The notes under the pieces: generated by a model
The model's input: only the letters and a program-made list of their open reading frames with translations
Database searches by the model: none
Told to the model about the DNA's origin: nothing
Source: Flavobacterium filum DSM 17961
GTDB lineage: Bacteria; Bacteroidota; Bacteroidia; Flavobacteriales; Flavobacteriaceae
NCBI RefSeq assembly: GCF_000425465.1
Contig: NZ_AUDM01000009.1
Coordinates: 1 to 64,000 of the forward strand
Length of the DNA: 64,000 nucleotides
Direction of reading: 5' to 3'
Part shown: piece after piece, positions 25,745-34,480 of the stretch
How the letters are laid out: each line of letters starts with the position of its first letter
Position numbering within the stretch: the stretch's first letter is position 1
Translations under genes and position numbers: made by a program

Positions 25745-26035
25745 ATGACAAAAGAAGTAACCGTTCAACCGGTAAAAGATACAAAATCTAGGGATTTAGT
25801 TCTAAGTTTACTTTTTGACGCTATTGGAATGATGTCTTATTTAGTTCCTTTTTTAGGAGCTATTACCGATGTGATTTGGGCTCCAATTGCCGGACTAATT
25901 ATGTTGAGAATGTATAAAGGTACTGTTGGAGCAGCAGCGGGTTTTATAGTATTTGTTGAAGAAATTTTACCCGGTTTGGATTTTATTCCCACCTTTACAC
26001 TTACGTGGATTTACACATACATCATCAAAAAATAA
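25745..26035 (+). CDS. Small membrane protein, hypothetical
   Basis: A 96-residue protein with a hydrophilic start (MTKEVTVQPVKDTKSRDL) and two or three membrane segments (LSLLFDAIGMMSYLVPFLGA, VIWAPIAGLIMLRMY, VGAAAGFIVFVEEI). I recognise the type as a conserved flavobacterial protein of unknown role. A -7-like TACTTTTG (25707-25714) precedes it and a strong terminator follows. Confidence 0.7.
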   Translation: MTKEVTVQPVKDTKSRDLVLSLLFDAIGMMSYLVPFLGAITDVIWAPIAGLIMLRMYKGTVGAAAGFIVFVEEILPGLDFIPTFTLTWIYTYIIKK

Positions 26036-26037
26036 TT

Positions 26038-26068
26038 TTAAGCCGTTCGAAAGAGCGGCTTATTTTTT
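26038..26068 (+). terminator. Intrinsic terminator
   Basis: AAGCCGTTC and GAGCGGCTT pair around a GAAA loop (one mismatch), followed by a T-rich run. It ends the 25745-26035 gene and overlaps the 3' end of the convergent DUF6787 gene. Confidence 0.85.
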
Positions 26069-26374
26069 TTCAAACCAATCGGCAATAAAGCCCAATTTCA
26101 TACTGCGAAGCATTTTCTTTTCAAACCACCAAAAGAAGGTAAACTGTCCGAAAAGAAAACCGGTTAATACCAATAAAACTTGATATATCGGGAAAATAGC
26201 AATCAACCGAACGGGTAAATAAAAATAACTAAGATTGTCTTTTGTCAATCCGATATATTTGGTAAATGGTTTAGACAAATAAGCCGATAGTGATCCAGTA
26301 ATAGCAAAAACAATAAATATAATAGTGAGTTGGTAGTTAGAAGTAATTCCCCAACGTTCTTTCAGTTTCTTCAT
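26060..26374 (-). CDS. DUF6787 family membrane protein
   Basis: A 104-residue protein beginning MKKLKERWGITSNYQLTII, the hallmark of a family I know as DUF6787 in flavobacteria. It has two membrane helices (IIFIVFAITGSLSAYLS and AIFPIYQVLLVLTGFLFGQF) and a C-terminal KLGFIADWFEKK. The ATG at 26374 is preferred to an in-frame codon at 26392 that overlaps the upstream gene. It lies one base after the DUF6146 gene; the pair seems conserved. Function unknown. Confidence 0.78.
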   Translation of the reverse strand: MKKLKERWGITSNYQLTIIFIVFAITGSLSAYLSKPFTKYIGLTKDNLSYFYLPVRLIAIFPIYQVLLVLTGFLFGQFTFFWWFEKKMLRSMKLGFIADWFEKK

Positions 26375-26375
26375 A

Positions 26376-26804
26376 TCATAAACGGGGTTCAAAACCGCCT
26401 AAGCGTTGTTTATATTTCAATTGAAAATAGAGTAGGTAATTATAAAGCATATAATTTACTTCATATCCGTAATTGATATTGTTTTGATAGTTGATCTGCA
26501 TTTCATAAAGCAACGGGTCATACCTTCTGGGGTCCAAAACACGTTGGTTATAATTGGTTACCCAAATCTGATTACGGTTTTCTAAAAAAGCCAAATCATA
26601 ATAGTTACGGGGCCTTGCTGTACTTTCTAACCATGCATTAAAACCGGGTTCAAAAATGATGACTTCATATTCCAACTCCTCATTGGCAATGCGAATCGTA
26701 TCATTGTTAGTAATGTTTTTTTCAGTAGGCGTAACAGTACTTTTGGGAGTTGAACAACCCAAAACAACAAGTATTCCTATGCAAATCCACACTACTGTTT
26801 TCAT
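26376..26804 (-). CDS. DUF6146 family lipoprotein
   Basis: A 142-residue lipoprotein (MKTVVWICIGILVVLGC, Cys17), started at ATG 26804. The mature part carries the family features EYEVIIFEPGFNAWLESTA, RPRNYYDLAFLE and LYEMQINYQNNINYGYEVNYMLYNYLLYF. I know this pattern as DUF6146, with no assigned function. It is cotranscribed with the DUF6787 gene. Confidence 0.78.
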   Translation of the reverse strand: MKTVVWICIGILVVLGCSTPKSTVTPTEKNITNNDTIRIANEELEYEVIIFEPGFNAWLESTARPRNYYDLAFLENRNQIWVTNYNQRVLDPRRYDPLLYEMQINYQNNINYGYEVNYMLYNYLLYFQLKYKQRLGGFEPRL

Positions 26805-26816
26805 TCCATAAAAGTA

Positions 26817-26866
26817 CAAAAAATGCTTTAAATGGAATATTATATTTAACATTCCATTTAAAGCAT
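26817..26866 (-). terminator. Intrinsic terminator with 16-bp perfect stem
   Basis: ATGCTTTAAATGGAAT (26823-26838) and its exact reverse complement (26851-26866) enclose a 12-base loop. On the minus strand the stem is followed by a run of T, so it should stop transcription from the DUF937 gene. It also lies in the upstream region of the DUF6146 gene. Confidence 0.7.
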
Positions 26867-26889
26867 GAATGGTGATATAAAAAAAGCGT

Positions 26890-27447
26890 TTATTTACCGA
26901 AAAGCTTTCCGAATAAACCGCCTAATCCTCCTTTTTTGGTTACTGCCGACATAGCATCTTGCATATCCACTTTACCATCGTTATTTTGGTCTAAACCAAA
27001 TTGACCACCGTATTTGGAAATGGCATCCATCAAACCTGAATTATTGCCACCACCCGAAATAGCACTTACCAAATCAGAAATTTCAAATCCTTTTTCATTC
27101 GGGTCTTTGGCTTTTCCGATTAAGGAACCTAAAATTTGTGGAATCATATTCGAAGCTACTCCATTGGCTGCTTGACCGTCTATACCGAATTTTTCACCTA
27201 AATTACCCGAAACTTGATTGACCAATTGTTGCACTACAGGATTGGACGCTGAACCGGCATTATTGCCTTGAAAAAGCCCGGCTAACTGTTCGAATTGTCC
27301 TCCACTCGCCATCTTTTGTAAGCCGGAAAAAAGTGAATTTTCGGTTTCTTTCAATACAGCGTCATTCATTTCATTCGGAATGGCTGCATTTTTTACTACA
27401 GCATTATCGCCATATTGTTGAACTAATTGTGTTAATTGATCTAGCAT
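26890..27447 (-). CDS. DUF937 domain protein
   Basis: A 185-residue glycine/glutamine-rich protein. Helical repeats such as LVNQVSGNLGEKFGIDGQAANGVASNMIPQILGSLIGK match DUF937. Near the C-terminus DQNNDGKVDMQDA resembles an EF-hand-like calcium loop, followed by a glycine-rich tail (GGLGGLFGKLFGK). No signal peptide is seen. The role is unknown. A strong hairpin terminator follows. Confidence 0.8.
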   Translation of the reverse strand: MLDQLTQLVQQYGDNAVVKNAAIPNEMNDAVLKETENSLFSGLQKMASGGQFEQLAGLFQGNNAGSASNPVVQQLVNQVSGNLGEKFGIDGQAANGVASNMIPQILGSLIGKAKDPNEKGFEISDLVSAISGGGNNSGLMDAISKYGGQFGLDQNNDGKVDMQDAMSAVTKKGGLGGLFGKLFGK

Positions 27448-27504
27448 AGTTTATTTTTTAGGTTGAATAACGAAATTAGGAAAAAAATACTAAAACAAGC
27501 AGCA

Positions 27505-28464
27505 TTATTTTTCCGTTTTCATCAAACTGATGATTTGTTCCGCTAATTCAGTCCCAATTCGGTCTTGGGCTTCTAAAGTTGCCGCACCAATATGGGGAGT
27601 CAGCGAAATCTTCGGATGCATCAACAATTGAATTTCCGGAGTAGGTTCTTTTTCAAAAACGTCTAAGCCGGAAAACAATACTTTTCCGCTATCCAATGCT
27701 TCTACTAAAGCCACCTCGTCAATTACACCACCACGAGCAGCATTGATGATACCCACATTATCTTTCATCATGTTTAATTCTTCTTTTCCAATTACATAAC
27801 CGTCTTGTGCCGGTACGTGTAAGGTGATAAAATCGGAATGCTTCAATAAATCTTCCATTGGTTCGGTAATGATGTCCACATTGATGAATTGACCATTATA
27901 GAAATCCACACGAATGACTGCTTCGCCAACATATTTATCGGAAGCAATTACTTTCATTCCTAAACCTAAAGCCATTTTAGCTACAGCTTGACCAATTCGA
28001 CCGAAACCAATAATTCCAAGGGTTTTTCCACGTAATTCAATTCCATTGGCATACGCTTTTTTTAATCCTTCAAAATTAGATTCGCCCTCCAATGGCATGT
28101 TTCTGTTGGCATCGTGTAAAAATCGAACACCTGAAAACAAATGAGCAAAAACCAATTCTGCTACTGATTCTGAGGAAGAAGCCGGCGTATTGATGACATG
28201 AATACCTTTTTCTCGGGCATACGTTACATCAATATTATCCATTCCCACGCCGCCACGACCTATAATTTTTAAACCGGGACAAGCATCGATAATATCTTTT
28301 CTCACTTTGGTAGCACTTCTTACCAAAATAACACTCACTTGGTTGGCGTTGATATAATTGGCCACTTGTTCTTGAGCTACTTTGGTTGTAATTACTTCAA
28401 ATCCGCCTTTTTCTAAGGCTTTTATTCCACTGGCAGAAATGCCGTCGTTTGCTAATACTTTCAT
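27505..28464 (-). CDS. serA: D-3-phosphoglycerate dehydrogenase
   Basis: SerA oxidises 3-phosphoglycerate, the first step of serine synthesis. The 319-residue 2-hydroxyacid dehydrogenase has the NAD-binding motif [18 protein letters not shown], the arginine in [10 protein letters not shown], a glutamate in EKEPTPEI and the catalytic histidine in [10 protein letters not shown]. It ends after the catalytic domains and has no C-terminal ACT domain, so serine feedback through ACT is absent. serC lies just upstream, separated by a repeat-filled 138-base gap. Confidence 0.92.
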   Translation of the reverse strand: MKVLANDGISASGIKALEKGGFEVITTKVAQEQVANYINANQVSVILVRSATKVRKDIIDACPGLKIIGRGGVGMDNIDVTYAREKGIHVINTPASSSESVAELVFAHLFSGVRFLHDANRNMPLEGESNFEGLKKAYANGIELRGKTLGIIGFGRIGQAVAKMALGLGMKVIASDKYVGEAVIRVDFYNGQFINVDIITEPMEDLLKHSDFITLHVPAQDGYVIGKEELNMMKDNVGIINAARGGVIDEVALVEALDSGKVLFSGLDVFEKEPTPEIQLLMHPKISLTPHIGAATLEAQDRIGTELAEQIISLMKTEK

Positions 28465-28473
28465 TTTTTTTTT

Positions 28474-28545
28474 GATAAGGTTCTAAGGTACTAAGGCTCT
28501 GGGGTACTAAGACTCTGAGTTACTTTGTTCTTAGAATATGTATGT
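28474..28545 (-). repeat. CCTTAGTACC-type leader repeat before serA
   Basis: On the minus strand, words of the form CTTAGTACC, GAGCCTTAGTACCTTAG and AACCTTATC lead up to the serA ATG, with a short A run between. The same words in the same orientation precede the DUF6495 gene (63285) and ligA (63812). Confidence 0.7.
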
Positions 28546-28553
28546 TATTTAAA

Positions 28554-28595
28554 TTTTCTATATTCTATTTTCTATATTCTATTCTCTATTTTCTC
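28554..28595 (-). repeat. AGAATAGA-type word repeat between serC and serA
   Basis: On the plus strand this reads as repeated TTCTATATTCTATTTTC units. The same words form the tandem array within the restriction enzyme gene (1018-1112) and, in reverse, the block after ychF (32577-32628). Confidence 0.7.
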
Positions 28596-28602
28596 CCAAC
28601 TT

Positions 28603-29673
28603 CTAACTCCTAACCTCCAACTCCTTCATCACATCCACCAACACCTGCACACTTTCTAAAGGAAGAGCATTGTACATCGAAGCTCTATAACCCCCAACTG
28701 AACGATGACCCGGTAATCCGGAAATGCCGGCTTCTTTCCACATCGAATCAAATAAAGGTGCATGAGCCTCATCGTTTAATAAAAACGTGGCATTCATGTT
28801 ACTTCTAAATTCCGGTACTGCTGTGCCTTTGAATAAAGGATTGCGATCAATTTCGGTGTATAATAAGTTGGCTTTTGCTTCATTTATTTTTTCAATGGCA
28901 GCAATTCCTCCTAAATTTTTTAACCATTGTAAAGTGAGTAGGGAAGTATATATAGCAAAAACGGCTGGAGTATTATACATACTTTCTTTGTCAATGTGCT
29001 GTTTATAATCCAACATAGCAGGAATTGTTCTTCCTGATTTTCCTAAGATTTCTTCTTTAACTACCACTAATGTTGTTCCGGCTGGTCCCATGTTTTTCTG
29101 AGCTCCGGCATAAATCAAATCAAATTGTGAAAAATCTAAAGTTCTGGAAAAAATATCGGAACTCATGTCGCACACCATTGGAATGTCCAAGGTTGGAAAT
29201 TCTTTCATTTGTGTACCGAAAATGGTATTATTTGAAGTACAATGAAAATAATCGGCATCTGTTGGAACATTATATCCTTTTGGAATATGGTTATAATTTT
29301 CCGGTTTTGAGGAAGCCACTACCACTGTTTCACCAAAAGCTTTCGCTTCTTTGATGGCTGAATTGGCCCACGTACCCGTATCGAGATAGGCGGCTTTTCC
29401 GTTTACTTTCATCAGGTTGTAGGGAACCATTAAAAATTCCAAACTAGCTCCGCCATGCAAAAACAAAGCCTGATAGCCTTTTCCTTGTAAACCTAAAAGT
29501 TCCAACGCTAATGCTCTGGCTTCTTCCATTACCGCAACAAAATCTTTACTGCGGTGTGATATTTCTAAAATGGATAAACCGGATTGGTTAAAATTTAAAA
29601 CGGCTTGAGCCGATTTTTCAAATACTTCTTGGGGCAAAATGCACGGACCGGCACTGTAATTGTGTTTTTTCAT
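28603..29673 (-). CDS. serC: Phosphoserine aminotransferase
   Basis: SerC makes phosphoserine from phosphohydroxypyruvate and glutamate. The 356-residue PLP enzyme starts KKHNYSAGPCILP, has the substrate loop SHRSKDF and the PLP lysine in LIYAGAQKNMGPAGTT (about residue 190). It is complete for the family. With serA downstream it provides two of three serine steps; serB is not here. Confidence 0.95.
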   Translation of the reverse strand: MKKHNYSAGPCILPQEVFEKSAQAVLNFNQSGLSILEISHRSKDFVAVMEEARALALELLGLQGKGYQALFLHGGASLEFLMVPYNLMKVNGKAAYLDTGTWANSAIKEAKAFGETVVVASSKPENYNHIPKGYNVPTDADYFHCTSNNTIFGTQMKEFPTLDIPMVCDMSSDIFSRTLDFSQFDLIYAGAQKNMGPAGTTLVVVKEEILGKSGRTIPAMLDYKQHIDKESMYNTPAVFAIYTSLLTLQWLKNLGGIAAIEKINEAKANLLYTEIDRNPLFKGTAVPEFRSNMNATFLLNDEAHAPLFDSMWKEAGISGLPGHRSVGGYRASMYNALPLESVQVLVDVMKELEVRS

Positions 29674-29820
29674 GTATTGTTTTGTTCAGAAACACTTTCG
29701 TGTTGTGGAGTTGTTTTGTTATGGGTACAAATTTCAACATTTCTGATTAAAAAACATGTAAAATAAGTATAGGTAAAAATAAGCCGTTTATTAACGAAAA
29801 CGATTTAGTTAAAAAGTTGA

Positions 29821-30879
29821 TTATAAATGTACTAAAAACGCAATCGTATCCACACCATCTGCATAATCCCAAAGCTGTGGCTTCTGTGTTTGTCCAAACG
29901 GAATACTGTTGGCCGTTATTCCATTCGAAACAATGCATTGCAATTGTTCATGATCTTCTTTTAATCGATTTTTCAAATTTTCAATATCGTCATAATATTC
30001 ATAAAATAACGATGAAATAGGTGAGGAGTAACTTTGGTCTTCTTTTAAGGTTAAGAATCCATTGTCTAATAATTTAAAATTACTCATTAAAAAAACGGCC
30101 TTGTTGTAATCGTAATTGTTGGCATATTTTTCATAGTGAATGACGTCTTGGTAGTCAAAAATAGCATTGAAAAAAGTATCAAAATGGTATCCTTTTGGCA
30201 CAAAAATTTTAGACACATTTCGGCAACCTAATCCGAAATAACGAAATATATCTTCTCCCAAACGGGTCAACTCTTCTTTTGATTCTGTTCCGGTTAACAC
30301 GGCAACTGAGTTTCTGTTTTTACGGATAATGGAGGGTTTATCTTTGAAATAATATTCAAAATAACGGGCCGTGTTGTTACTTCCTGTCGCAATAACGGCA
30401 TCAAAACCCTCTAATTTACCTTCTGTAAACGTAATAAAGTCATGTAATCCTTCTTCAACACTTGTTAAATAATTGGAGAGAAATTTTATCAAATGTTGGT
30501 CGTTAGATGATGTTTTCACTAACACTTTATGCCCTGAAATCAAAACACACAAAAAATCGTGAAAACCCACCAACGGGATGTTTCCGGCTAAAATCAATCC
30601 AATTGTTTTGGGTTGCACATTTGAAAAATCATAATTGGATAACCATTTGGATAGGTTTTCTTCCGTTAAGGCTTCCGCCCATGATTGCACGGCAAAATAA
30701 ACTTGCTCTTTGGTAAACCAACCATTGTGTGATTGTGACAAAGCCAACAAATCTTCAAATGAGCTAAAAAAACGGTCATTCAAAAGTACATTGTTTTGTG
30801 GTTGAGTATTATCCAACGAAAATTGTGCTAAAAATTTCCCCAATTCCACAAAAGCAGTAATTTTTGATTTTTGTAACAT
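29821..30879 (-). CDS. LuxC-like acyl-CoA reductase
   Basis: A 352-residue aldehyde-dehydrogenase-fold protein of the LuxC (PF05893) family, which reduces acyl-CoA or acyl groups to aldehydes. The catalytic cysteine is in FGLGCRNVSKIFVPKGY, and an IATGSNNTARYFEYYF segment is typical. In flavobacteria I recall this gene beside a ferredoxin and serC/serA, as here, but its substrate is not established. It is divergent from the ferredoxin gene with 148 bases between. Confidence 0.85.
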   Translation of the reverse strand: MLQKSKITAFVELGKFLAQFSLDNTQPQNNVLLNDRFFSSFEDLLALSQSHNGWFTKEQVYFAVQSWAEALTEENLSKWLSNYDFSNVQPKTIGLILAGNIPLVGFHDFLCVLISGHKVLVKTSSNDQHLIKFLSNYLTSVEEGLHDFITFTEGKLEGFDAVIATGSNNTARYFEYYFKDKPSIIRKNRNSVAVLTGTESKEELTRLGEDIFRYFGLGCRNVSKIFVPKGYHFDTFFNAIFDYQDVIHYEKYANNYDYNKAVFLMSNFKLLDNGFLTLKEDQSYSSPISSLFYEYYDDIENLKNRLKEDHEQLQCIVSNGITANSIPFGQTQKPQLWDYADGVDTIAFLVHL

Positions 30880-30886
30880 TTGATAC

Positions 30887-30917
30887 TTGTTTATAACTTG
30901 ATTAGATTGTAATTTTG
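30887..30917 (+). promoter_or_regulatory. Promoter of the ferredoxin gene
   Basis: TTG (30887-30889) and TAATTTTG (30910-30917) are 20 bases apart. A leader of about 105 bases with TTTAAACTTTTAAAC words would follow. A minus-strand TATTTTTG (30920-30927) next to it may serve the divergent acyl-CoA reductase gene. Confidence 0.5.
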
Positions 30918-30985
30918 CACAAAAATAAGAAATAGAATTGTGGCAATAGCCAATAGTTGAAAGTTTAACTGGATTTTTGATTACT

Positions 30986-31018
30986 CTTTTAAACTTTTAA
31001 ACGCATAAACTTTTAAAC
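30986..31018 (+). repeat. TTTTAAACTTTTAAAC word repeat in the ferredoxin leader
   Basis: Two to three drifting copies of CTTTTAAAC end 10 bases before the ferredoxin ATG. The reverse-complement words follow the pcrA gene at 63104-63139. Confidence 0.6.
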
Positions 31019-31027
31019 AAAAGAAAA

Positions 31028-31378
31028 ATGGCAATCATTATAACTGACGAATGTATCAACTGTGGGGCATGTGAACCTGAATGTCCAAATACAGCAATTT
31101 ATGAAGGAGCTGATGACTGGCGATATAAAGACGGTACCAAATTAAAAGGAAAAGTAATTTTACCCGACGGAACGGAAGTAGATGCTGAAGCACCTCAAAC
31201 GCCAATTTCCGATGACATTTATTACATCGTACCCGGAAAATGTACCGAATGTAAAGGTTTTCACGAAGAGCCACAATGTGCAGCCGTTTGTCCGGTTGAC
31301 TGTTGTGTGCCGGATGACAACCATGTGGAAAGCGAAGAAACGCTCTTAAACCGACAATCGTTTTTGCATAACGAATAA
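31028..31378 (+). CDS. 4Fe-4S ferredoxin
   Basis: A 116-residue ferredoxin. One cluster motif is [12 protein letters not shown] near the N-terminus; the second is [18 protein letters not shown]. An insert of about 45 residues separates them. It carries electrons to unknown partners; the divergent acyl-CoA reductase is a candidate by position only. A strong terminator follows. Confidence 0.92.
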   Translation: MAIIITDECINCGACEPECPNTAIYEGADDWRYKDGTKLKGKVILPDGTEVDAEAPQTPISDDIYYIVPGKCTECKGFHEEPQCAAVCPVDCCVPDDNHVESEETLLNRQSFLHNE

Positions 31379-31385
31379 AAAGTGG

Positions 31386-31409
31386 CTCCTCTTTTTGAGG
31401 AGTTTTTTT
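31386..31409 (+). terminator. Intrinsic terminator after the ferredoxin gene
   Basis: CTCCTC and GAGGAG pair around a TTTTT loop and are followed by seven T residues. Confidence 0.9.
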
Positions 31410-31439
31410 GCAAAATAGAAAACCCTATATTTGCACCCG

Positions 31440-31481
31440 TTTTAAACCTTTTACCAATTACCAATAACCCATTACCTTAAA
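31440..31481 (+). repeat. CCATTACC-type leader words before ychF
   Basis: The words TTTTACCAATTACC, AATAACCC and ATTACCTTAAA run straight into the ychF ATG at 31482. A -7-like TATATTTG box (31426-31433) lies just upstream, so the words form the 5' leader. Confidence 0.6.
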
Positions 31482-32576
31482 ATGAAAGCAGGAATTGTAG
31501 GATTACCCAATGTTGGAAAATCAACCCTTTTTAATTGTTTGTCTAATGCCAAAGCCCAGAGTGCGAACTTTCCGTTTTGTACGATTGAGCCGAATATTGG
31601 TGTAGTAAATGTACCCGACCCGCGTATTGCCCGTCTGGAAGAATTGGTAAAACCGGAACGCGTGCAAATGGCTACTGTTGATATTGTGGACATTGCCGGA
31701 TTGGTAAAAGGAGCCAGCAAAGGTGAAGGATTAGGGAATCAGTTTTTGGGAAACATCAGAGAGTGTAATGCCATTATTCACGTATTGCGTTGTTTTGATA
31801 ACGACAATATTGTGCATGTAGATGGTAGCGTAAATCCGATTCGGGATAAAGAAACGATTGATATTGAATTGCAATTAAAAGATTTGGAAACGGTTGAAAA
31901 ACGCCTTGAAAAAGTGAACCGTGCTGCCAAAACCGGAAACAAAGAAGCACAAGTGGAGCAAGCTTTGTTGAACCGTATCAAAGAGGCTTTATTACAAGCC
32001 AAATCCGCTCGTACGGTAGTGCCAATGAACCAAGACGAAGAAGAATTGATGCAGGATTTTCAGTTGATTACTGCCAAACCGGTATTGTATGTGTGCAATG
32101 TAGATGAAGCTTCTGCCGTGAATGGAAACAAATATGTGGATCAAGTTCGTGAATTGGTAAAAGACGAGCAAGCTGAAGTAATAGTTTTATCCGTTGGAGC
32201 TGAGGCTGATATTACGGAATTAGAAAGCTATGAAGAGCGTCAGATGTTCTTGCAAGATATGGGATTAACCGAGCCGGGTTCGGCGGTGTTGATTCGTGCA
32301 GCATATAAATTATTGAAGTTACAAACCTATTTCACTGCCGGCGTAAAAGAAGTACGGGCGTGGACCATCAACATTGGCGATACCGCACCAAAAGCTGCCG
32401 GTGTCATTCACACTGACTTTGAAAAAGGCTTTATTCGTGCGGAAGTAATTGCTTTTGACGATTACTCCAACTACGGTTCAGAAGCCAAAGTAAAAGAAGC
32501 CGGAAAGTTGAGAGTGGAAGGTAAAGAATATGTGGTGAAAGATGGCGATGTGATGCATTTTAGGTTTAATGTGTAG
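31482..32576 (+). CDS. ychF: Redox-regulated ATPase YchF
   Basis: YchF is an Obg-family P-loop protein that prefers ATP, binds ribosomes and is linked to stress responses. The 364-residue protein has Walker A GLPNVGKST (6-14), IVDIAGLVKGASKGEGLGN as the G3 region, a coiled-coil insert (about 130-170) and a C-terminal TGS domain ending YVVKDGDVMHFRFNV. It is complete. Confidence 0.96.
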   Translation: MKAGIVGLPNVGKSTLFNCLSNAKAQSANFPFCTIEPNIGVVNVPDPRIARLEELVKPERVQMATVDIVDIAGLVKGASKGEGLGNQFLGNIRECNAIIHVLRCFDNDNIVHVDGSVNPIRDKETIDIELQLKDLETVEKRLEKVNRAAKTGNKEAQVEQALLNRIKEALLQAKSARTVVPMNQDEEELMQDFQLITAKPVLYVCNVDEASAVNGNKYVDQVRELVKDEQAEVIVLSVGAEADITELESYEERQMFLQDMGLTEPGSAVLIRAAYKLLKLQTYFTAGVKEVRAWTINIGDTAPKAAGVIHTDFEKGFIRAEVIAFDDYSNYGSEAKVKEAGKLRVEGKEYVVKDGDVMHFRFNV

Positions 32577-32628
32577 GGAGAATGGAGAATAGAAAATAGA
32601 AAATAGAGAATAGAGAATAGAAAATAGA
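32577..32628 (+). repeat. AGAATAGA-type word repeat after ychF
   Basis: About seven units of GAGAATAGAAAATAG-like words follow the ychF stop directly and lead into its terminator. The same words occur at 1018-1112 (coding, other strand) and 28554-28595. Confidence 0.8.
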
Positions 32629-32661
32629 CTGTCCGATTTTGGGCAGTTTTTTTTTTTATTT
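32629..32661 (+). terminator. Intrinsic terminator after ychF
   Basis: CTGTCC and GGGCAG (one G-T pair) enclose a GATTTT loop, followed by a long T run. Confidence 0.85.
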
Positions 32662-32737
32662 TTTTTTTAGCTTTTTGAAATGTTAGGGGTACCACAACCT
32701 AGGAGAAGGTATGCTTTATGTATGGAGTTGCTACCTA

Positions 32738-32770
32738 TGATTAACGATTGATGAATAACGAATGATGAAG
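32738..32770 (+). repeat. GATTAACGATTGATG word repeat, copy 1
   Basis: TGATTAACGATTGATGAATAACG is followed by another partial unit. A longer array of the same words is at 34702-34758, so two copies flank the LRR gene. Confidence 0.65.
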
Positions 32771-33172
32771 TGGTGGAGAAGTTGAAGGATAAAAAATAGG
32801 TTTTGATAAGATAAGTTTCACATTATTTTTTTATATTTAGGTTTCCATAATGCAAATACCACGTATTTTTAGATAATTAATAGAAATATTCAATTGGGTG
32901 TGATATAGCTATTTAGACCTAATTTAACTTTTATTCTATTTATCTTACTGTAATCAAAATTTTTTTATTTGTAAGTAAAAACCATTATATTTACTTGATT
33001 ATTAAGTTATAATCTGTTCGATTATATATATCTTAAAACTAAATTGGACTTTGGATAAGAATATTTATTTAATAATTCAAAGAAGAAGTAAATAAAACTA
33101 TTTATAAGCATTTAAATTCAATTTTATTATGGTAAAGCCAAACAAAACAAAGAGTTCACACAATCAAACAGT

Positions 33173-34480
33173 ATGAAAAATTACTACTTTTTCCTTTTGC
33201 TTTTTTTCTTTTACAAGAGTAATGCTCAATATACGGTTATTCCTGACGAAGACTTTGAACAAGAACTCATCAACCAAGGTATTGATAGTGATGGTATCAT
33301 CAATCATTTGGTATTAAACAGTGATATTAATACAGTGGTTAGTTTAAACATTAATGGCAGTAATTTACACAATATTATAGGAATTGAAGGTTTCACGCAG
33401 TTACAAAGTATCAACATCAGAAACTGTATTAATTTAACGAGTTTAGATTTTAGTAATAATTTGAATTTAATTAATTTATCTTGTAATGACAATAGCCTAA
33501 CAAGCATTAACATCACTAACAATATCGCCTTGCAAGGGTTAATTTGTGTAAGAAACCAACTCACAACGCTTGATGTTTCGAATAATATCAATCTCACAAC
33601 TTTATCATGTGAACACAATCTATTAACAAGTCTTGATGTTTCTCAAAATGTTAATTTAACACTACTCTTTTGCTTCAATAATCAATTAACATCACTGGAT
33701 ATTTTTGCAAATCCTGCACTATTATTACTTTCATGTGGTCAAAATCCATTAACTCATTTAACCATAACCAATGTACCACAATTTATTAGATTGCATTGTA
33801 CAAATACTTATCTTACTACATTAGACCTTTCTAATGTACCTTCAATAAAACATTTATATTGCCAAAATAATGAATTAACAACTTTAGATTTTTCTAATAA
33901 CTCAGCACTTCAAATATTGTTTTGTATGAATAATGATAATCTAACTACATTAAACCTTAATAATAATCCACTTTTAGAAAGATTGCACTGTTATGATAAT
34001 AACCTTTCGTCAGTATTACTTCAAAATGGTTCAAATACTCTACTTAATGGCCAATATGTTACAAATCCCGGTAGTGAAACACTTATTTATGACGACCGTT
34101 TTAAGGCTACCAATAACCCTAATTTGAGTTGTATTTTTGTTGATGATGTTGCCAATTGTAATGCTAATTGGCTAGAGAAAGATGCAACAACGCATTATGT
34201 GAGTACACAACAAGAATGTGAAGCCATTTTACAAAATGAAGAGTTTACCTCTTCTTCGTTTACCCTATATCCAAATCCAGTAAATAATCTTTTATTTGTT
34301 GAAAACAATACAAACACCACCATTCAAAAAATTGTTGTGTATGATGTGACGGGCAAAACAATTATGGAACAAAGTGGTAACATTGACCAAATTGATTTTT
34401 CAAACGTTACAAGCGGTTTGTATTTTGTAAAAATTTCAAGTGAAAAAGAAATTATGGCAAAGAAAATTATGAAGAAGTAA
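33173..34480 (+). CDS. Secreted leucine-rich repeat protein with T9SS sorting domain
   Basis: The 435-residue protein has a signal peptide (MKNYYFFLLLFFFYKSNAQ) and about ten repeats of roughly 21 residues of the form LTSLDVSNNINLTTLSCEHN, where a cysteine recurs at the same repeat position. The last ~75 residues (FTLYPNPVNNLLFVENN to KKIMKK) are a type A type IX secretion sorting domain, so it should be exported across the outer membrane and anchored or released. Such LRR proteins often bind surfaces or other proteins; the ligand is unknown. Its DNA is AT-rich and flanked by gene-free repeat-bearing gaps. Confidence 0.9.
   Translation: MKNYYFFLLLFFFYKSNAQYTVIPDEDFEQELINQGIDSDGIINHLVLNSDINTVVSLNINGSNLHNIIGIEGFTQLQSINIRNCINLTSLDFSNNLNLINLSCNDNSLTSINITNNIALQGLICVRNQLTTLDVSNNINLTTLSCEHNLLTSLDVSQNVNLTLLFCFNNQLTSLDIFANPALLLLSCGQNPLTHLTITNVPQFIRLHCTNTYLTTLDLSNVPSIKHLYCQNNELTTLDFSNNSALQILFCMNNDNLTTLNLNNNPLLERLHCYDNNLSSVLLQNGSNTLLNGQYVTNPGSETLIYDDRFKATNNPNLSCIFVDDVANCNANWLEKDATTHYVSTQQECEAILQNEEFTSSSFTLYPNPVNNLLFVENNTNTTIQKIVVYDVTGKTIMEQSGNIDQIDFSNVTSGLYFVKISSEKEIMAKKIMKK

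Larger units (their letters stand above)
32577..33172. other. AT-rich gene-free region
   Basis: This gap holds the AGAATAGA block, the ychF terminator and a GATTAACGATTGATG word pair (32738-32770). From about 32790 to 33172 I see only AT-rich DNA without a gene or clear promoter, although a promoter for the LRR gene should lie there. Confidence 0.6.
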
